DNA from: SNAP01 sp049671745
GTDB lineage: Bacteria > Bacteroidota > Bacteroidia > Bacteroidales > Marinifilaceae
DNA: 63,090 nucleotides
Direction of reading: 5' to 3'
Assembly: GCA_049671745.1 (NCBI GenBank)
Contig: JBATVL010000037.1
Span: 1 to 63,090, forward strand
Below are positions 43,514-52,491 of the stretch, piece by piece. A program made the position numbers and the translations under genes. The number at the start of each line of letters is the position of its first letter. The first letter of the stretch is position 1. The notes under the pieces are model-generated. The model saw only the letters and a program-made list of their open reading frames with translations. It was not told the DNA's origin and searched no databases.

Positions 43514-43527
43514 TAAAAAAGTTTAGG

Positions 43528-46080
43528 ATGATTAAAAAGACAGGACTGCTTATTGGTTTTATATTATTTACTATATTGAATCTATATTCACAAAATACTA
43601 GCACTGCACCTGATGTTTATTACTCTAGTCCTGTCAAATACGAGATCGCTCAAATTAAAGTTGAAGGCGTTAAGTATCTTGATGAGGATGTCTTATTACA
43701 ATTATCGGGTTTGTCGGAAGGACAATCGATAGTTGTTCCAGGAGATGCAATAACTAAAGCAGTAAAGAAACTTTACGCAGAGGGTTTATTCTCTGATGTG
43801 AAGATTATGGCAGATAAGATAGTGGATGGTAAGATTTATCTGAGAATATTTCTTCAAGAGAGACCACGTTTATCCAAGGTGGTTTATGTAGGCTCTAAAA
43901 AGTCTGAGACTAAGAAATTAAAAGAAAGATTAAAACTTCAAGCTGGTGTTCAGGTTACAGATAATCTGATAATGAATACTAAATACCTTGTTGAAAAATT
44001 TTATAAAGAGAAGGGTTTCTACCAAATAAAGGTTGATATTGCTCAGAGAGACGATAAAGATAAACCAAATAATATTATTCTTGACATTATTGTTAAGCGT
44101 AAGAATAAGATTAAAATCTCTAATGTTTTTATTACTGGAAATAAAGAAGTTAAAGCCTCTAAGCTTAAAGGAGCAATGAAGAAAACTAAAGAGAAATCTT
44201 TAATTAACTTTTTCAAATCAGCTAAATTTATTAAAGAAAATTATGAAGAAGATAAATATCTCCTTCTTGAAAAATACAATGATTTAGGTTATCGTGATGC
44301 TAGTATCTTAGCTGATAGTGTGGTGCCTATTTCTGATAAAAGAGTTAATGTTTATGTTAGTGTAAAGGAAGGACCTAAGTATTATTTCAATAATCTTACT
44401 TGGGTTGGTAACTCTGTTTATACCTCTGATGATCTTTCTCGTATGCTTAGAATTATTAAGGGTGATACTTATAACAGCAGTTTACTTGATAAGAGATTAA
44501 AATCAGATGCTCAATCTGTTCATAATCTATACTTAGACAATGGTTATCTTTTCTGTGATATTATGCCTGTTGAGACGGTAGTTGGAAAAGATTCTATTGA
44601 TGTTGAGTTTAGAGTTATGGAGCGTCAACAAGCTACTATTAACAAGGTTATTATAGAGGGTAATAATACTACTCATGAACATGTTGCTCGTAGAGAGTTA
44701 TTTACTTATCCTGGTGATTTGTTTTCTAAGAGTTTGATTATTCGTTCTGTTCGAGAACTTGCTCAATTAGGTCATTTTGATCCTGAGCAAATTGTTCCTA
44801 CTCCAAAACCAAATATGGAGAATGGTACTGTGGATATTGTTTATTCTCTTACTGAAAAAGCTAACGATCAGATTGAACTTTCTGGCGGTTGGGGAGGTGG
44901 TATGATCATAGGATCTGTAGGTTTGAAATTATCGAACTTCTCTATGAGAAATGCTCTTAATCCTAAAGCGTGGAGACCTATCCCAAGAGGTGATGGACAA
45001 ACACTTTCTTTAAAAGCACAAACAAATGGTAAGTATTATACATCTTTCTCTGCTTCTTTCATGGAGCCTTGGTTAGGTGGTAAAAAGAGAAATTCTTTAA
45101 GTACTTCTGTATATTATACTCATCAAACAGGATTTGCACCTGGTTATAATCCTAATAGTTATGCTAGACGTGGGGGTGGTCAGGCTGCTAAAGATGATGA
45201 AAAGTATATGGATGTATTAGGTGCTTCTGTTGGTTTAGGTCGTCGTTTGAAATGGCCTGATAACTGGTTCTCTATGTATAACGAACTGTCGTATCAGAGA
45301 TATAATCTTAAGAACTGGGATTATTATATAATTCATAATGGACATGTAAATAACTTTAGTTTCTCTACTACTATTTCTAGAAATAGTACGGATAGTCCAT
45401 TATATCCTCGTAAGGGTTCTAATCTTTCTTTAAAAGTATCATTTACTCCTCCTTATTCTTTAATTTCAGGAAAGGATTATTCTAATGTAGCGTCAGAAGA
45501 TAAATATGACTGGATAGAGTATCATAAATGGGAATTTAAATCTAAATTTTATACTCCTTTAACTAAACCTCAAGGACATACTTTAGTTCTTTATACTGGT
45601 ATTGAATATGGCTTTTTAGGATATTATAATAAAGATAGAAAATCTCCTTTTGAAGGTTATGAAGTTGGTGGTGACGGTATGTCTGGTTATTCTAATTATG
45701 GAAAGACTTATGTTAAGATGAGAGGTTATAAACAATCTGCATTATCTGCTAGAGCAACAGATGCAAATGGTGATCCTTTGAATGGTAGTGATGCTAATAT
45801 TTATTCTAAAATGACTATGGAATTAAGATATCCTCTTTCTTTAGCTCAATCGGCTACTATTTATGCTCTTGCGTTTGTTGAGGCTGGTAATTCTTGGTCT
45901 TCTATTCAGAAATTTCAACCATTCGACCTGAAAAGATCTGCTGGTGTAGGTGTTAGAATTTTCTTACCTATGTTTGGATTACTTGGTATTGACTGGGGGT
46001 ATGGATATGATATGCCTAATTCTGGTAAAGCTTCTGATGGAAAAAGTCAGTTTAGTTTTGTGCTTGGTAAAGAGTTTTAA
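43528..46080 (+). CDS. bamA: Outer membrane protein assembly factor BamA
   Basis: This Omp85-family protein has 850 residues and inserts beta-barrel proteins into the outer membrane. The signal peptide covers about 1-21. A run of POTRA domains follows (about 30-430; pieces such as GLSEGQSIVVPGDAITKAVKKLY and RRELFTYPGDLFSKSLI). The C-terminal barrel (about 450-850) has KGSNLSLKVSFTPP, GGDGMSGY, KMRGY and a final strand ending FSFVLGKEF. The MRGY match corresponds to the lid-lock VRGF/Y motif. It is co-transcribed with uppS and followed by two OmpH/Skp chaperone genes. Confidence 0.95.
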   Translation: MIKKTGLLIGFILFTILNLYSQNTSTAPDVYYSSPVKYEIAQIKVEGVKYLDEDVLLQLSGLSEGQSIVVPGDAITKAVKKLYAEGLFSDVKIMADKIVDGKIYLRIFLQERPRLSKVVYVGSKKSETKKLKERLKLQAGVQVTDNLIMNTKYLVEKFYKEKGFYQIKVDIAQRDDKDKPNNIILDIIVKRKNKIKISNVFITGNKEVKASKLKGAMKKTKEKSLINFFKSAKFIKENYEEDKYLLLEKYNDLGYRDASILADSVVPISDKRVNVYVSVKEGPKYYFNNLTWVGNSVYTSDDLSRMLRIIKGDTYNSSLLDKRLKSDAQSVHNLYLDNGYLFCDIMPVETVVGKDSIDVEFRVMERQQATINKVIIEGNNTTHEHVARRELFTYPGDLFSKSLIIRSVRELAQLGHFDPEQIVPTPKPNMENGTVDIVYSLTEKANDQIELSGGWGGGMIIGSVGLKLSNFSMRNALNPKAWRPIPRGDGQTLSLKAQTNGKYYTSFSASFMEPWLGGKKRNSLSTSVYYTHQTGFAPGYNPNSYARRGGGQAAKDDEKYMDVLGASVGLGRRLKWPDNWFSMYNELSYQRYNLKNWDYYIIHNGHVNNFSFSTTISRNSTDSPLYPRKGSNLSLKVSFTPPYSLISGKDYSNVASEDKYDWIEYHKWEFKSKFYTPLTKPQGHTLVLYTGIEYGFLGYYNKDRKSPFEGYEVGGDGMSGYSNYGKTYVKMRGYKQSALSARATDANGDPLNGSDANIYSKMTMELRYPLSLAQSATIYALAFVEAGNSWSSIQKFQPFDLKRSAGVGVRIFLPMFGLLGIDWGYGYDMPNSGKASDGKSQFSFVLGKEF

Positions 46081-46155
46081 TTTTTTAATCTTTTTTCATA
46101 TCTTCGTTTAGTTATTGATAAAAGTGATTTTACCTTGAATAAAGTAAATTATTAT

Positions 46156-46680
46156 ATGATGAGGAAGTTATTACTGTCATTGCTTATACTGTTATCAGTG
46201 ACACAATATAGTATGTCACAAACAAGATATGCTTTTGTAGATATTCAGTATATCTTAGCGAAGATTCCTGAATATCAAGTGGTGAAAAATCAAATAGATG
46301 CCTTGTCTTCTAAATGGCAAGAGAATCTTGATGATTCATATATGGCAATTGATTCATTAAATAATAAATTGAAGATTGATCAGGTATTCCTTTCTCCTGC
46401 TATGAAAACAAGAAGAGAGAGAAATATAGCAAAACGACAACTTGATTTAAAGAAACTTGAGAAGTATTATTTTGGTTCTAAGGGTGAACTTTATAAAAAG
46501 AAACAAGAACTGCTTAAACCTATATTGGATGATATATACGATGCTATAAAAGATATTGCCATATTTGGAAACTATGGTGCTATTTACGATAGATCGGCTG
46601 GTGTTAGTCTTGTATATTTTAGTCCTAGCTTAGAGAAAAGTGATGACGTTCTTGAGAAATTAGGATATAAAACAAATTAA
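46156..46680 (+). CDS. OmpH/Skp family periplasmic chaperone, first copy
   Basis: This is a Skp-like chaperone of 174 residues from the ATG at 46156; the frame also opens with a TTG at 46135. The signal peptide is MRKLLLSLLILLSVTQYSMSQ, then RYAFVDIQYILAKIPEYQ, the head domain motif of OmpH. A long charged coiled coil (about 45-125) forms the tentacle, and the C-terminus returns to the head (YGAIYDRSAGVSLVYFSPSLEKSDDVLEKLGY). It holds unfolded outer-membrane proteins on the way to BamA. It is followed 7 bases later by a second copy. Confidence 0.88.
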   Translation: MMRKLLLSLLILLSVTQYSMSQTRYAFVDIQYILAKIPEYQVVKNQIDALSSKWQENLDDSYMAIDSLNNKLKIDQVFLSPAMKTRRERNIAKRQLDLKKLEKYYFGSKGELYKKKQELLKPILDDIYDAIKDIAIFGNYGAIYDRSAGVSLVYFSPSLEKSDDVLEKLGYKTN

Positions 46681-46687
46681 AATAAAA

Positions 46688-47212
46688 ATGATTATGAGTA
46701 AGTTAGTAAAGATTTTTGCAATAATTCTATGTGTTTGTTCTTTAAACACTGTGTCTGCTCAAAAGACTGTTAAATTTGGCCATATTGAGTCGAATAAATT
46801 GATGTCTATTATGCCTTCTATGAAGAAAGCTCAAGCTGATCTTCAAAAACAAGCCGGTGATATGGACACAAATATGAAAAGTATGAGAGCTGAGTACGAA
46901 AAACTTGTTAAAGCTTTTCAAGCTGGAGAGAAGACTATGTCTGATATCGTTAAGCAAACTAAAATAAAAGCTATTCAAGATGCTGAGCAAAGAATTCAAT
47001 CTTTCTCTCAGTATGCTCAAAAGATTCTTGGTGAAAAAAGAGAAGCTATGATGAAACCTATTATTGCTAAGGCTAATGCAGCTATTAAAAAAGTAGGTGA
47101 AGAAAAAGGTTTCGTTTATATTTTTGACATGAGTGCTGGTAATATTCTTTACCATTCTTCTGCTTCTGTAGATGTTCTTCCTTTTGTTAAAAAGAAATTA
47201 GGTATTCAATAG
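46688..47212 (+). CDS. OmpH/Skp family periplasmic chaperone, second copy
   Basis: The second Skp-like protein has 174 residues, or 172 from the nearby ATG at 46694. The signal peptide ends VSAQ. KTVKFGHIESNKLMSIMPSMKKAQ is the head strand and helix, a coiled coil covers about 50-125, and KGFVYIFDMSAGNILYHSSASVDVLPFVKKKLGI is the C-terminal head. It is similar to the preceding gene in plan but clearly diverged in sequence, as is usual for the tandem pair in Bacteroidales. A strong terminator ends the transcript. Confidence 0.9.
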   Translation: MIMSKLVKIFAIILCVCSLNTVSAQKTVKFGHIESNKLMSIMPSMKKAQADLQKQAGDMDTNMKSMRAEYEKLVKAFQAGEKTMSDIVKQTKIKAIQDAEQRIQSFSQYAQKILGEKREAMMKPIIAKANAAIKKVGEEKGFVYIFDMSAGNILYHSSASVDVLPFVKKKLGIQ

Positions 47213-47235
47213 TATCATATTAAGAAATAATTTAG

Positions 47236-47266
47236 AAGCTGCTTCGCATTGAAGCAGCTTTTTTAA
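47236..47266 (+). terminator. Terminator of the nadK-to-ompH cluster
   Basis: A perfect 10-bp stem (AAGCTGCTTC/GAAGCAGCTT) with a 5-base loop is followed by a T-run. Confidence 0.88.
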
Positions 47267-47282
47267 TTAATAGTTATTAATT

Positions 47283-48104
47283 ATGAAAGGTCCTATAGGT
47301 GTTTTCGATTCTGGTTATGGTGGATTAACGGTGTTAAAGTCAATAAGTGAAACTTTACACGATTATGATTGTATTTATCTAGCCGACAATGCTAGGAATC
47401 CATACGGTACTCGTTCTTTCGATGTAATATATTCATATACTCTTGAAGCTGTTAATAAGCTTTTTGATATGGGATGTCAATTGGTTATTCTAGCCTGTAA
47501 TACTGCTTCTGCAAAGGCTCTAAAAACTATTCAGTGTGAGGACTTACCTCTTATTGATTCTACACGTAGAGTCCTAGGAGTTATTCGTCCATCTGTTGAA
47601 ATATTGGGTGAGATTACAGAATCAAAGCATATAGGAATTTTAGCAACCAGTGGTACTGTTAATTCTCTTTCTTATATAATGGAAATAGACAAATTATATG
47701 GAGATACTATTTCTGTTCAACAACACGATTGTCCTATGTGGGTACCTCTTGTTGAAAATAATGAGATAGAAACCAAGGGTACTGATTTTTTTATAGAAAA
47801 AGATGTTAAGATACTTCTTGATAAAGATCCCCTTATAGATACTATTCTTTTAGCATGTACTCATTATCCTTTGCTTGCTGATAAAATAAAGAACTTTATA
47901 CCAGCTTCTGTTAGATTAGTGAAGCAAGGCGATATTGTAGCGGCTAGTCTTAAAGATTATCTTCTTAGACATCCTGAAATGGACCAGAGGTGTACTAAAG
48001 GAGGTAGTATATCATTCTTTACTACTGAAACTCCAGATTCATTTTCTAAGAAAGCTAGTGTTTTTATGGAAAAGGATATTAGAGCTTCTCATATCTCTTT
48101 ATAA
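47283..48104 (+). CDS. murI: Glutamate racemase
   Basis: This cofactor-independent racemase has 273 residues and makes D-glutamate for peptidoglycan. GVFDSGYGGLTVLKSI (about 6-21) and ACNTASAKAL (about 70-79) contain the first catalytic cysteine; LLACTHYPLLADKI (about 189-202) contains the second. Length and motifs are normal. It starts 17 bases after the terminator stem of the upstream cluster. Confidence 0.95.
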   Translation: MKGPIGVFDSGYGGLTVLKSISETLHDYDCIYLADNARNPYGTRSFDVIYSYTLEAVNKLFDMGCQLVILACNTASAKALKTIQCEDLPLIDSTRRVLGVIRPSVEILGEITESKHIGILATSGTVNSLSYIMEIDKLYGDTISVQQHDCPMWVPLVENNEIETKGTDFFIEKDVKILLDKDPLIDTILLACTHYPLLADKIKNFIPASVRLVKQGDIVAASLKDYLLRHPEMDQRCTKGGSISFFTTETPDSFSKKASVFMEKDIRASHISL

Positions 48105-48171
48105 TTATTTGGGAATAGTTAGTTTTGCACTATATGTTTTATTATATTTATTCTTCAAAATATTTATTTAT

Positions 48172-50394
48172 ATGAGCCAGAAAGAAGATGATTTATTAGT
48201 TGAGCAACATTTTGAGGATATGTTAGCTAATTGTAGGAAGAGTATGACTGATGAGAATAAGGCTCTTGTTCGAAAAGCTTTTCTTTTTGCTAATGAAGCG
48301 CATAAGGACGTTAAGAGAAAATCTGGCGAACCTTATATTCTTCATCCTATTGCTGTGGCAAAAATTGCTACCGCAGAAATAGGCTTGGGTACTAAATCTG
48401 TTATTGCGGCTCTACTTCATGATGTGGTTGAAGATACTGAATATTCTGTTGAAGATATTGCTAAGCTCTTTGGAGATAAGGTTGCCTCTATTGTTGATGG
48501 ACTTACTAAATTATCAGAGGTTAGTGAAGGTTCTTCTTCTCTACAGGCTGAGAATTTTAGAAAGATTGTGCTTACTCTTTCTGACGATTTAAGAGTTATA
48601 CTTATTAAATTAGCTGATAGGTTGCATAATATGCGTACTCTTAGTTCTATGCCTATTAGAAAACAGGTGAAGATAGCCGGTGAAACTCTTTATATTTATG
48701 CTCCCTTGGCTCATAGAATGGGACTGCATTCTATTAAATCTGAATTAGAGGACCTTAGTTTAAAGTATGAACATCCTTCTCAATATGCTGTTCTTAAAAC
48801 TAAACTTGATAACTTTGAGAAAGAGAATAAACCTTTATTTGCTGATTTTATTAATCCTATTTCTGAATCTCTAGATAAAAATAAGTTTACTTTTTCTATT
48901 AGTGCTAGAAAGAAGTCTGTCTTTTCTGTTTGGTCTAAGATGCAAAGAAAGAATAGACAGTTTGATGAGATATATGATCTTCTTGCCGTTAGAATAATTT
49001 TTGAGACTAAAGAAAATATGCCTGAGAAGAATCAGTGTTGGGAGGTGTACTCTATGATTACTGATAGATATCATCCAAAACCTGAGAGAATTAGAGATTG
49101 GGTGAGTATTCCAAAGGCTAATGGTTATGAGGCATTACATGTGACGGTTATGGGACCTCATGGTAGATGGATAGAGGTTCAGATTCGCACAAGAAGAATG
49201 CATGAGATTGCTGAAAAAGGTTTTGCTGCTCATTGGAAGTATAAGAATGAAGCTGATTCGCAAGAGAGTGAATTGGATAAATGGCTTACTAATATCAGAG
49301 AAATGCTTGAAGAACCTCAGCCTGATGCTCTTGAATTTCTTGATGTCTTTAAATTAAATCTATTTACTAAAGAGATTACTGTTTTTACCCCTAAAGGTGA
49401 GATAAGAACTCTTCCAAAGGGTGCTACTGCTCTTGATTTCGCTTTCGACATACATACTCAAATTGGTAGTAAATGCATAGGTGCTAAGGTAAATAAACAA
49501 CTTGTTTCCATATCTTCTCGCATTAGAAGTGGAGATCAGGTAGAGATTATCACTAGTGATAGTCAAGAACCTCAAAAGGAGTGGCTTTTGTTTGTTACTA
49601 CTGCCAAAGCTAAGAGTAATATCAAGGCCCATTTTAAAGATGAAAGAAAAGAGGTGGTTTCTGCAGGCATGCAGGTGTTCTCAGAAGTGGTTATTGATAA
49701 TAATCTTGCTCCTAATTCTCAAACATTAAGAATTGCTATGGATTCTTTTGATTATGAGAATAAAGATGATTTTTATCGTAATATTGGTAAAGGAACTATT
49801 ACTATTGAAGCTCTTAGAAAAGCTCTTGTTAAAAAGAGTACTGTGAAATTTGTTGATTATTGGAATCTTAGGTTCTGGGATAAATCTTCTAAAGATTCTA
49901 GAAAAGAGAAGACTGTAAAGAAAATAGCTAAAATAGATAAGAATAAATCGGAATTTGATTTGGAGGATTATGATAATTTTATAATTTCTAAGTGCTGTAA
50001 TCCTATTCCTGGTGATGATGTAGTGGCTGTTCAGAATACTAATGGTGCTATTGTTGTTCATTCTAGAAGATGTCCTAATGGTCTTCGTCTTATGGCCAGT
50101 CATGGTGATAAGATTCTTGCTGCTAAGTGGGTGTCTAGAAAATTAGAATCTTTTATTGCAGTTATTAAAATTACTGGAATGGATAGAATTTGCATAGCAA
50201 ATGATATTACACAAGTTATTTCTAAGGAAAATAAGGTTAATATGAAATCTGTTCGTCTTGATTCTGAAGATGGTATTTTTAAAGGAGAAATTCATTTTTA
50301 TATACATAGTCTTGAAGACTTAGAGAATTTAATTGTTAAATTAGGAAACATAAAAGGCATTGAAACGGTGGTCAGATTAGATCATGTCGAATAG
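48172..50394 (+). CDS. Bifunctional (p)ppGpp synthetase/hydrolase, RelA/SpoT family
   Basis: This long Rsh enzyme has 740 residues from the ATG at 48172; the frame opens upstream at 48058 inside murI, but that extension is hydrophobic and unlike the family. The HD hydrolase domain (about 30-180) keeps LLHDVVEDTEYSVEDI, so hydrolysis is likely active. The synthetase domain (about 230-380) has YDLLAVRII, WVSIPKANGYEALHVTV and WIEVQIRTRRMHEIAE. The TGS domain follows (ITVFTPKGEIRTLPKGATALDFAFDIH), then a zinc-finger-like segment (KCCNPIPGDDV) and a C-terminal ACT domain. It should control the stringent response. Confidence 0.94.
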   Translation: MSQKEDDLLVEQHFEDMLANCRKSMTDENKALVRKAFLFANEAHKDVKRKSGEPYILHPIAVAKIATAEIGLGTKSVIAALLHDVVEDTEYSVEDIAKLFGDKVASIVDGLTKLSEVSEGSSSLQAENFRKIVLTLSDDLRVILIKLADRLHNMRTLSSMPIRKQVKIAGETLYIYAPLAHRMGLHSIKSELEDLSLKYEHPSQYAVLKTKLDNFEKENKPLFADFINPISESLDKNKFTFSISARKKSVFSVWSKMQRKNRQFDEIYDLLAVRIIFETKENMPEKNQCWEVYSMITDRYHPKPERIRDWVSIPKANGYEALHVTVMGPHGRWIEVQIRTRRMHEIAEKGFAAHWKYKNEADSQESELDKWLTNIREMLEEPQPDALEFLDVFKLNLFTKEITVFTPKGEIRTLPKGATALDFAFDIHTQIGSKCIGAKVNKQLVSISSRIRSGDQVEIITSDSQEPQKEWLLFVTTAKAKSNIKAHFKDERKEVVSAGMQVFSEVVIDNNLAPNSQTLRIAMDSFDYENKDDFYRNIGKGTITIEALRKALVKKSTVKFVDYWNLRFWDKSSKDSRKEKTVKKIAKIDKNKSEFDLEDYDNFIISKCCNPIPGDDVVAVQNTNGAIVVHSRRCPNGLRLMASHGDKILAAKWVSRKLESFIAVIKITGMDRICIANDITQVISKENKVNMKSVRLDSEDGIFKGEIHFYIHSLEDLENLIVKLGNIKGIETVVRLDHVE

Positions 50395-50483
50395 GTCTAT
50401 TTTTATTTTTTCTAAATAAGCTTTGTAGTTCAATAATTAATATTTACATTTATCCCGCATTCAAAAAATATAAGTTTAGTGAT

Positions 50484-50933
50484 ATGGATAAAGAAGCTCA
50501 ACAGGTAGTAAAGCAGATTTTCACTGATTATTTACAGGCGCATAATCATAGAAAAACTCCTGAGCGTTATGCAATATTAGAAGAGATTTATTCGCATAAA
50601 GGGCATTTCGATATAGAGTCTTTATATGTCTTTATGAAAAATAAAAAGTATAGAGTGTCTCGTGCTACCCTATATAATACAATTGATTTGCTTCTTGATT
50701 GTAAGTTGGTGGTTAAGCACCAATTTGGAAAGAATATGGCTCAATTTGAAACTACTTATACTTCAAAACAGCACGACCATCTTATTTGTAAAAAATGTGG
50801 TAAGGTTGAAGAATTCTGCAATGACCAAATAAAAGAAATTGAAGAATCAGTTTCTGCTAAGGTAAACTTTACTGTTTCTCATCACTCTTTCTATATTTAT
50901 GGGCTTTGCTCAGACTGTACTGAAAAGGAATAA
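50484..50933 (+). CDS. fur: Fur-family transcriptional regulator
   Basis: This metal-sensing repressor has 149 residues. The winged helix (about 12-85) has TPERYAILEEIYSHKGHFDIESLYVFM and RVSRATLYNTIDLLLDC. The dimerisation domain has HDHLICKKCGKVEEFC and ends GLCSDCTEKE, giving two CxxC pairs for structural zinc. Fur and PerR or Zur cannot be told apart surely from sequence alone; the symbol is given for the family. Its place between relA/spoT and purA is normal for Bacteroidales. Confidence 0.85.
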   Translation: MDKEAQQVVKQIFTDYLQAHNHRKTPERYAILEEIYSHKGHFDIESLYVFMKNKKYRVSRATLYNTIDLLLDCKLVVKHQFGKNMAQFETTYTSKQHDHLICKKCGKVEEFCNDQIKEIEESVSAKVNFTVSHHSFYIYGLCSDCTEKE

Positions 50934-50992
50934 TTATTTATTCCTTTTATGTATATTATCAAATAAATCATCTTTAATATAGATTATTTTTT

Positions 50993-51000
50993 TACTTTTG
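50993..51000 (+). promoter_or_regulatory. Promoter -7 element of purA
   Basis: TACTTTTG fits TAnnTTTG. It predicts a transcript leader of about 145 bases before purA. Confidence 0.45.
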
Positions 51001-51007
51001 TCTGTTG

Positions 51008-51032
51008 GTGTCGTTTGACATCTTTTTTTATG
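51008..51032 (+). promoter_or_regulatory. Attenuator-like hairpin in the purA leader
   Basis: The small stem GTGTC/GACAT with loop GTTT is followed by CTTTTTTTA, just after the predicted transcript start. Further downstream GACGGC (near 51050) could pair with GCCGTT (near 51129). The stem is short, so this is only a candidate. Confidence 0.3.
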
Positions 51033-51151
51033 GCATCTCAAAATAGACGGCTTTTAGTCTTTTTGACCTGTGATTTAATGTAATTTTAACAAAGGAGCGG
51101 TTATATCTTTCTCTATTTTGTGGAAGACGCCGTTTTATAATTTATTATCAG

Positions 51152-52417
51152 ATGAAAGTAGATGTATTACTAGGTTTACAATGGGGAGATGAAGGTAAAG
51201 GAAAAGTGGTTGACGTTTTAACACCACATTATGATGTTATTACTCGCTTCCAAGGAGGTCCTAATGCTGGACATACATTGGAGTTTAATAATATCAAACA
51301 TGTATTACACACTATCCCTTCAGGTATCTTTAGAGATGATAAAATCAATGTGATAGGTAATGGCGTTGTTATTGACCCAGTTATCTTCAAAAGTGAGATT
51401 GATGGCTTAAAAGCTATTGGTGTAGATATTTCTAAGAATCTTTATATTTCTAAGAAAGCTCACCTTATTCTTCCTTCTCATAGAGTTCTTGATGCTGCTA
51501 ACGAAGCTGCTAAAGGTAAGTCTAAAATTGGTTCTACATTAAAAGGTATTGGTCCTACTTATACTGATAAGATTAGTAGAAACGGTCTTAGAGTTGGTGA
51601 TATAAACAATGGCTTTGAAGCAAAGTATGCTAAGCTTGTTGCTAGACATGCTGATATGTTAGATAAATTATTCTCTTGGGAGTATGATTTAACAGAGTAT
51701 GAAAAAGAGTGGATGGAAGGTATTGAATTAATGAAAACTTTTAATCTTATTGATTCTGAGAATTTTATTAATGACTGTCTTAAGAATGATAAATCTGTTT
51801 TAGCTGAAGGTGCTCAAGGTACTTTACTTGACGTTGATTTTGGTTCTTATCCTTTTGTTACTTCTTCTAATACTACTTCTGCAGGTGCTTGTACTGGTTT
51901 AGGTATTGGTCCAAATAAAATTGGTCATGTGTTTGGTATCTTTAAAGCATATTGTACTCGTGTTGGTGCGGGTCCATTCCCTACTGAGCTTTTCGATGCT
52001 ACAGGTACTGAGTTAGCTGAAAAAGGACATGAGTTTGGTTCTACTACTGGACGTGCTCGTCGTTGTGGTTGGTTAGACTTAGTTGCTCTTAAATATGCTA
52101 TCATGATTGATGGTGTTACTGAGCTTATCATGATGAAGTCAGATGTTATGGATACATTCGATACTATTAAGATTTGTACTGCTTACGAGTTAGACGGTGA
52201 AGTGATAAATGAAGTTCCTTATGAAATGACAGATGCTATCAAGCCTGTTTATACTGAATTCCTAGGTTGGAATAAAGATATGACTAAAGCTACTGATGAG
52301 TCTGAATTTCCTGAGAATTTCAAAGCTTATATTAAGTTTATTGAAGAACAAACAGAAGTTAAGATTTCTATCGTTTCTGTTGGTCCTGATAGAGCTCAAA
52401 CAATTATTAGAAAGTAA
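51152..52417 (+). CDS. purA: Adenylosuccinate synthetase
   Basis: This GTP-dependent enzyme has 421 residues and joins IMP with aspartate in AMP synthesis. VLLGLQWGDEGKGKVVDVL (about 5-23) is the phosphate-binding start and holds the catalytic aspartate. GGPNAGHT contains the catalytic histidine. GIGPTYTDKISRNGLR, ANGAQGT-like LAEGAQGTLLDVDFGSYPFVTSS and TTGRARRCGW follow, all in order. It ends at a bidirectional terminator shared with valS. Confidence 0.97.
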   Translation: MKVDVLLGLQWGDEGKGKVVDVLTPHYDVITRFQGGPNAGHTLEFNNIKHVLHTIPSGIFRDDKINVIGNGVVIDPVIFKSEIDGLKAIGVDISKNLYISKKAHLILPSHRVLDAANEAAKGKSKIGSTLKGIGPTYTDKISRNGLRVGDINNGFEAKYAKLVARHADMLDKLFSWEYDLTEYEKEWMEGIELMKTFNLIDSENFINDCLKNDKSVLAEGAQGTLLDVDFGSYPFVTSSNTTSAGACTGLGIGPNKIGHVFGIFKAYCTRVGAGPFPTELFDATGTELAEKGHEFGSTTGRARRCGWLDLVALKYAIMIDGVTELIMMKSDVMDTFDTIKICTAYELDGEVINEVPYEMTDAIKPVYTEFLGWNKDMTKATDESEFPENFKAYIKFIEEQTEVKISIVSVGPDRAQTIIRK

Positions 52418-52436
52418 TTTCTAAATTATTAGATAT

Positions 52437-52471
52437 AAAAAGGAGCAATCTATTATAGATTGCTCCTTTTC
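52437..52471. terminator. Bidirectional terminator between purA and valS
   Basis: A perfect 11-bp stem (AGGAGCAATCT/AGATTGCTCCT) with loop ATTAT, flanked by A-run and T-run. Confidence 0.9.
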
Positions 52472-52491
52472 TTATTTGATTACAATTTATC

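Noticed and set aside
48058..48171. Upstream extension of the relA/spoT frame overlapping murI
   Set aside because: The extra 38 residues are hydrophobic and unlike any Rsh protein; the ATG at 48172 gives the normal N-terminus.
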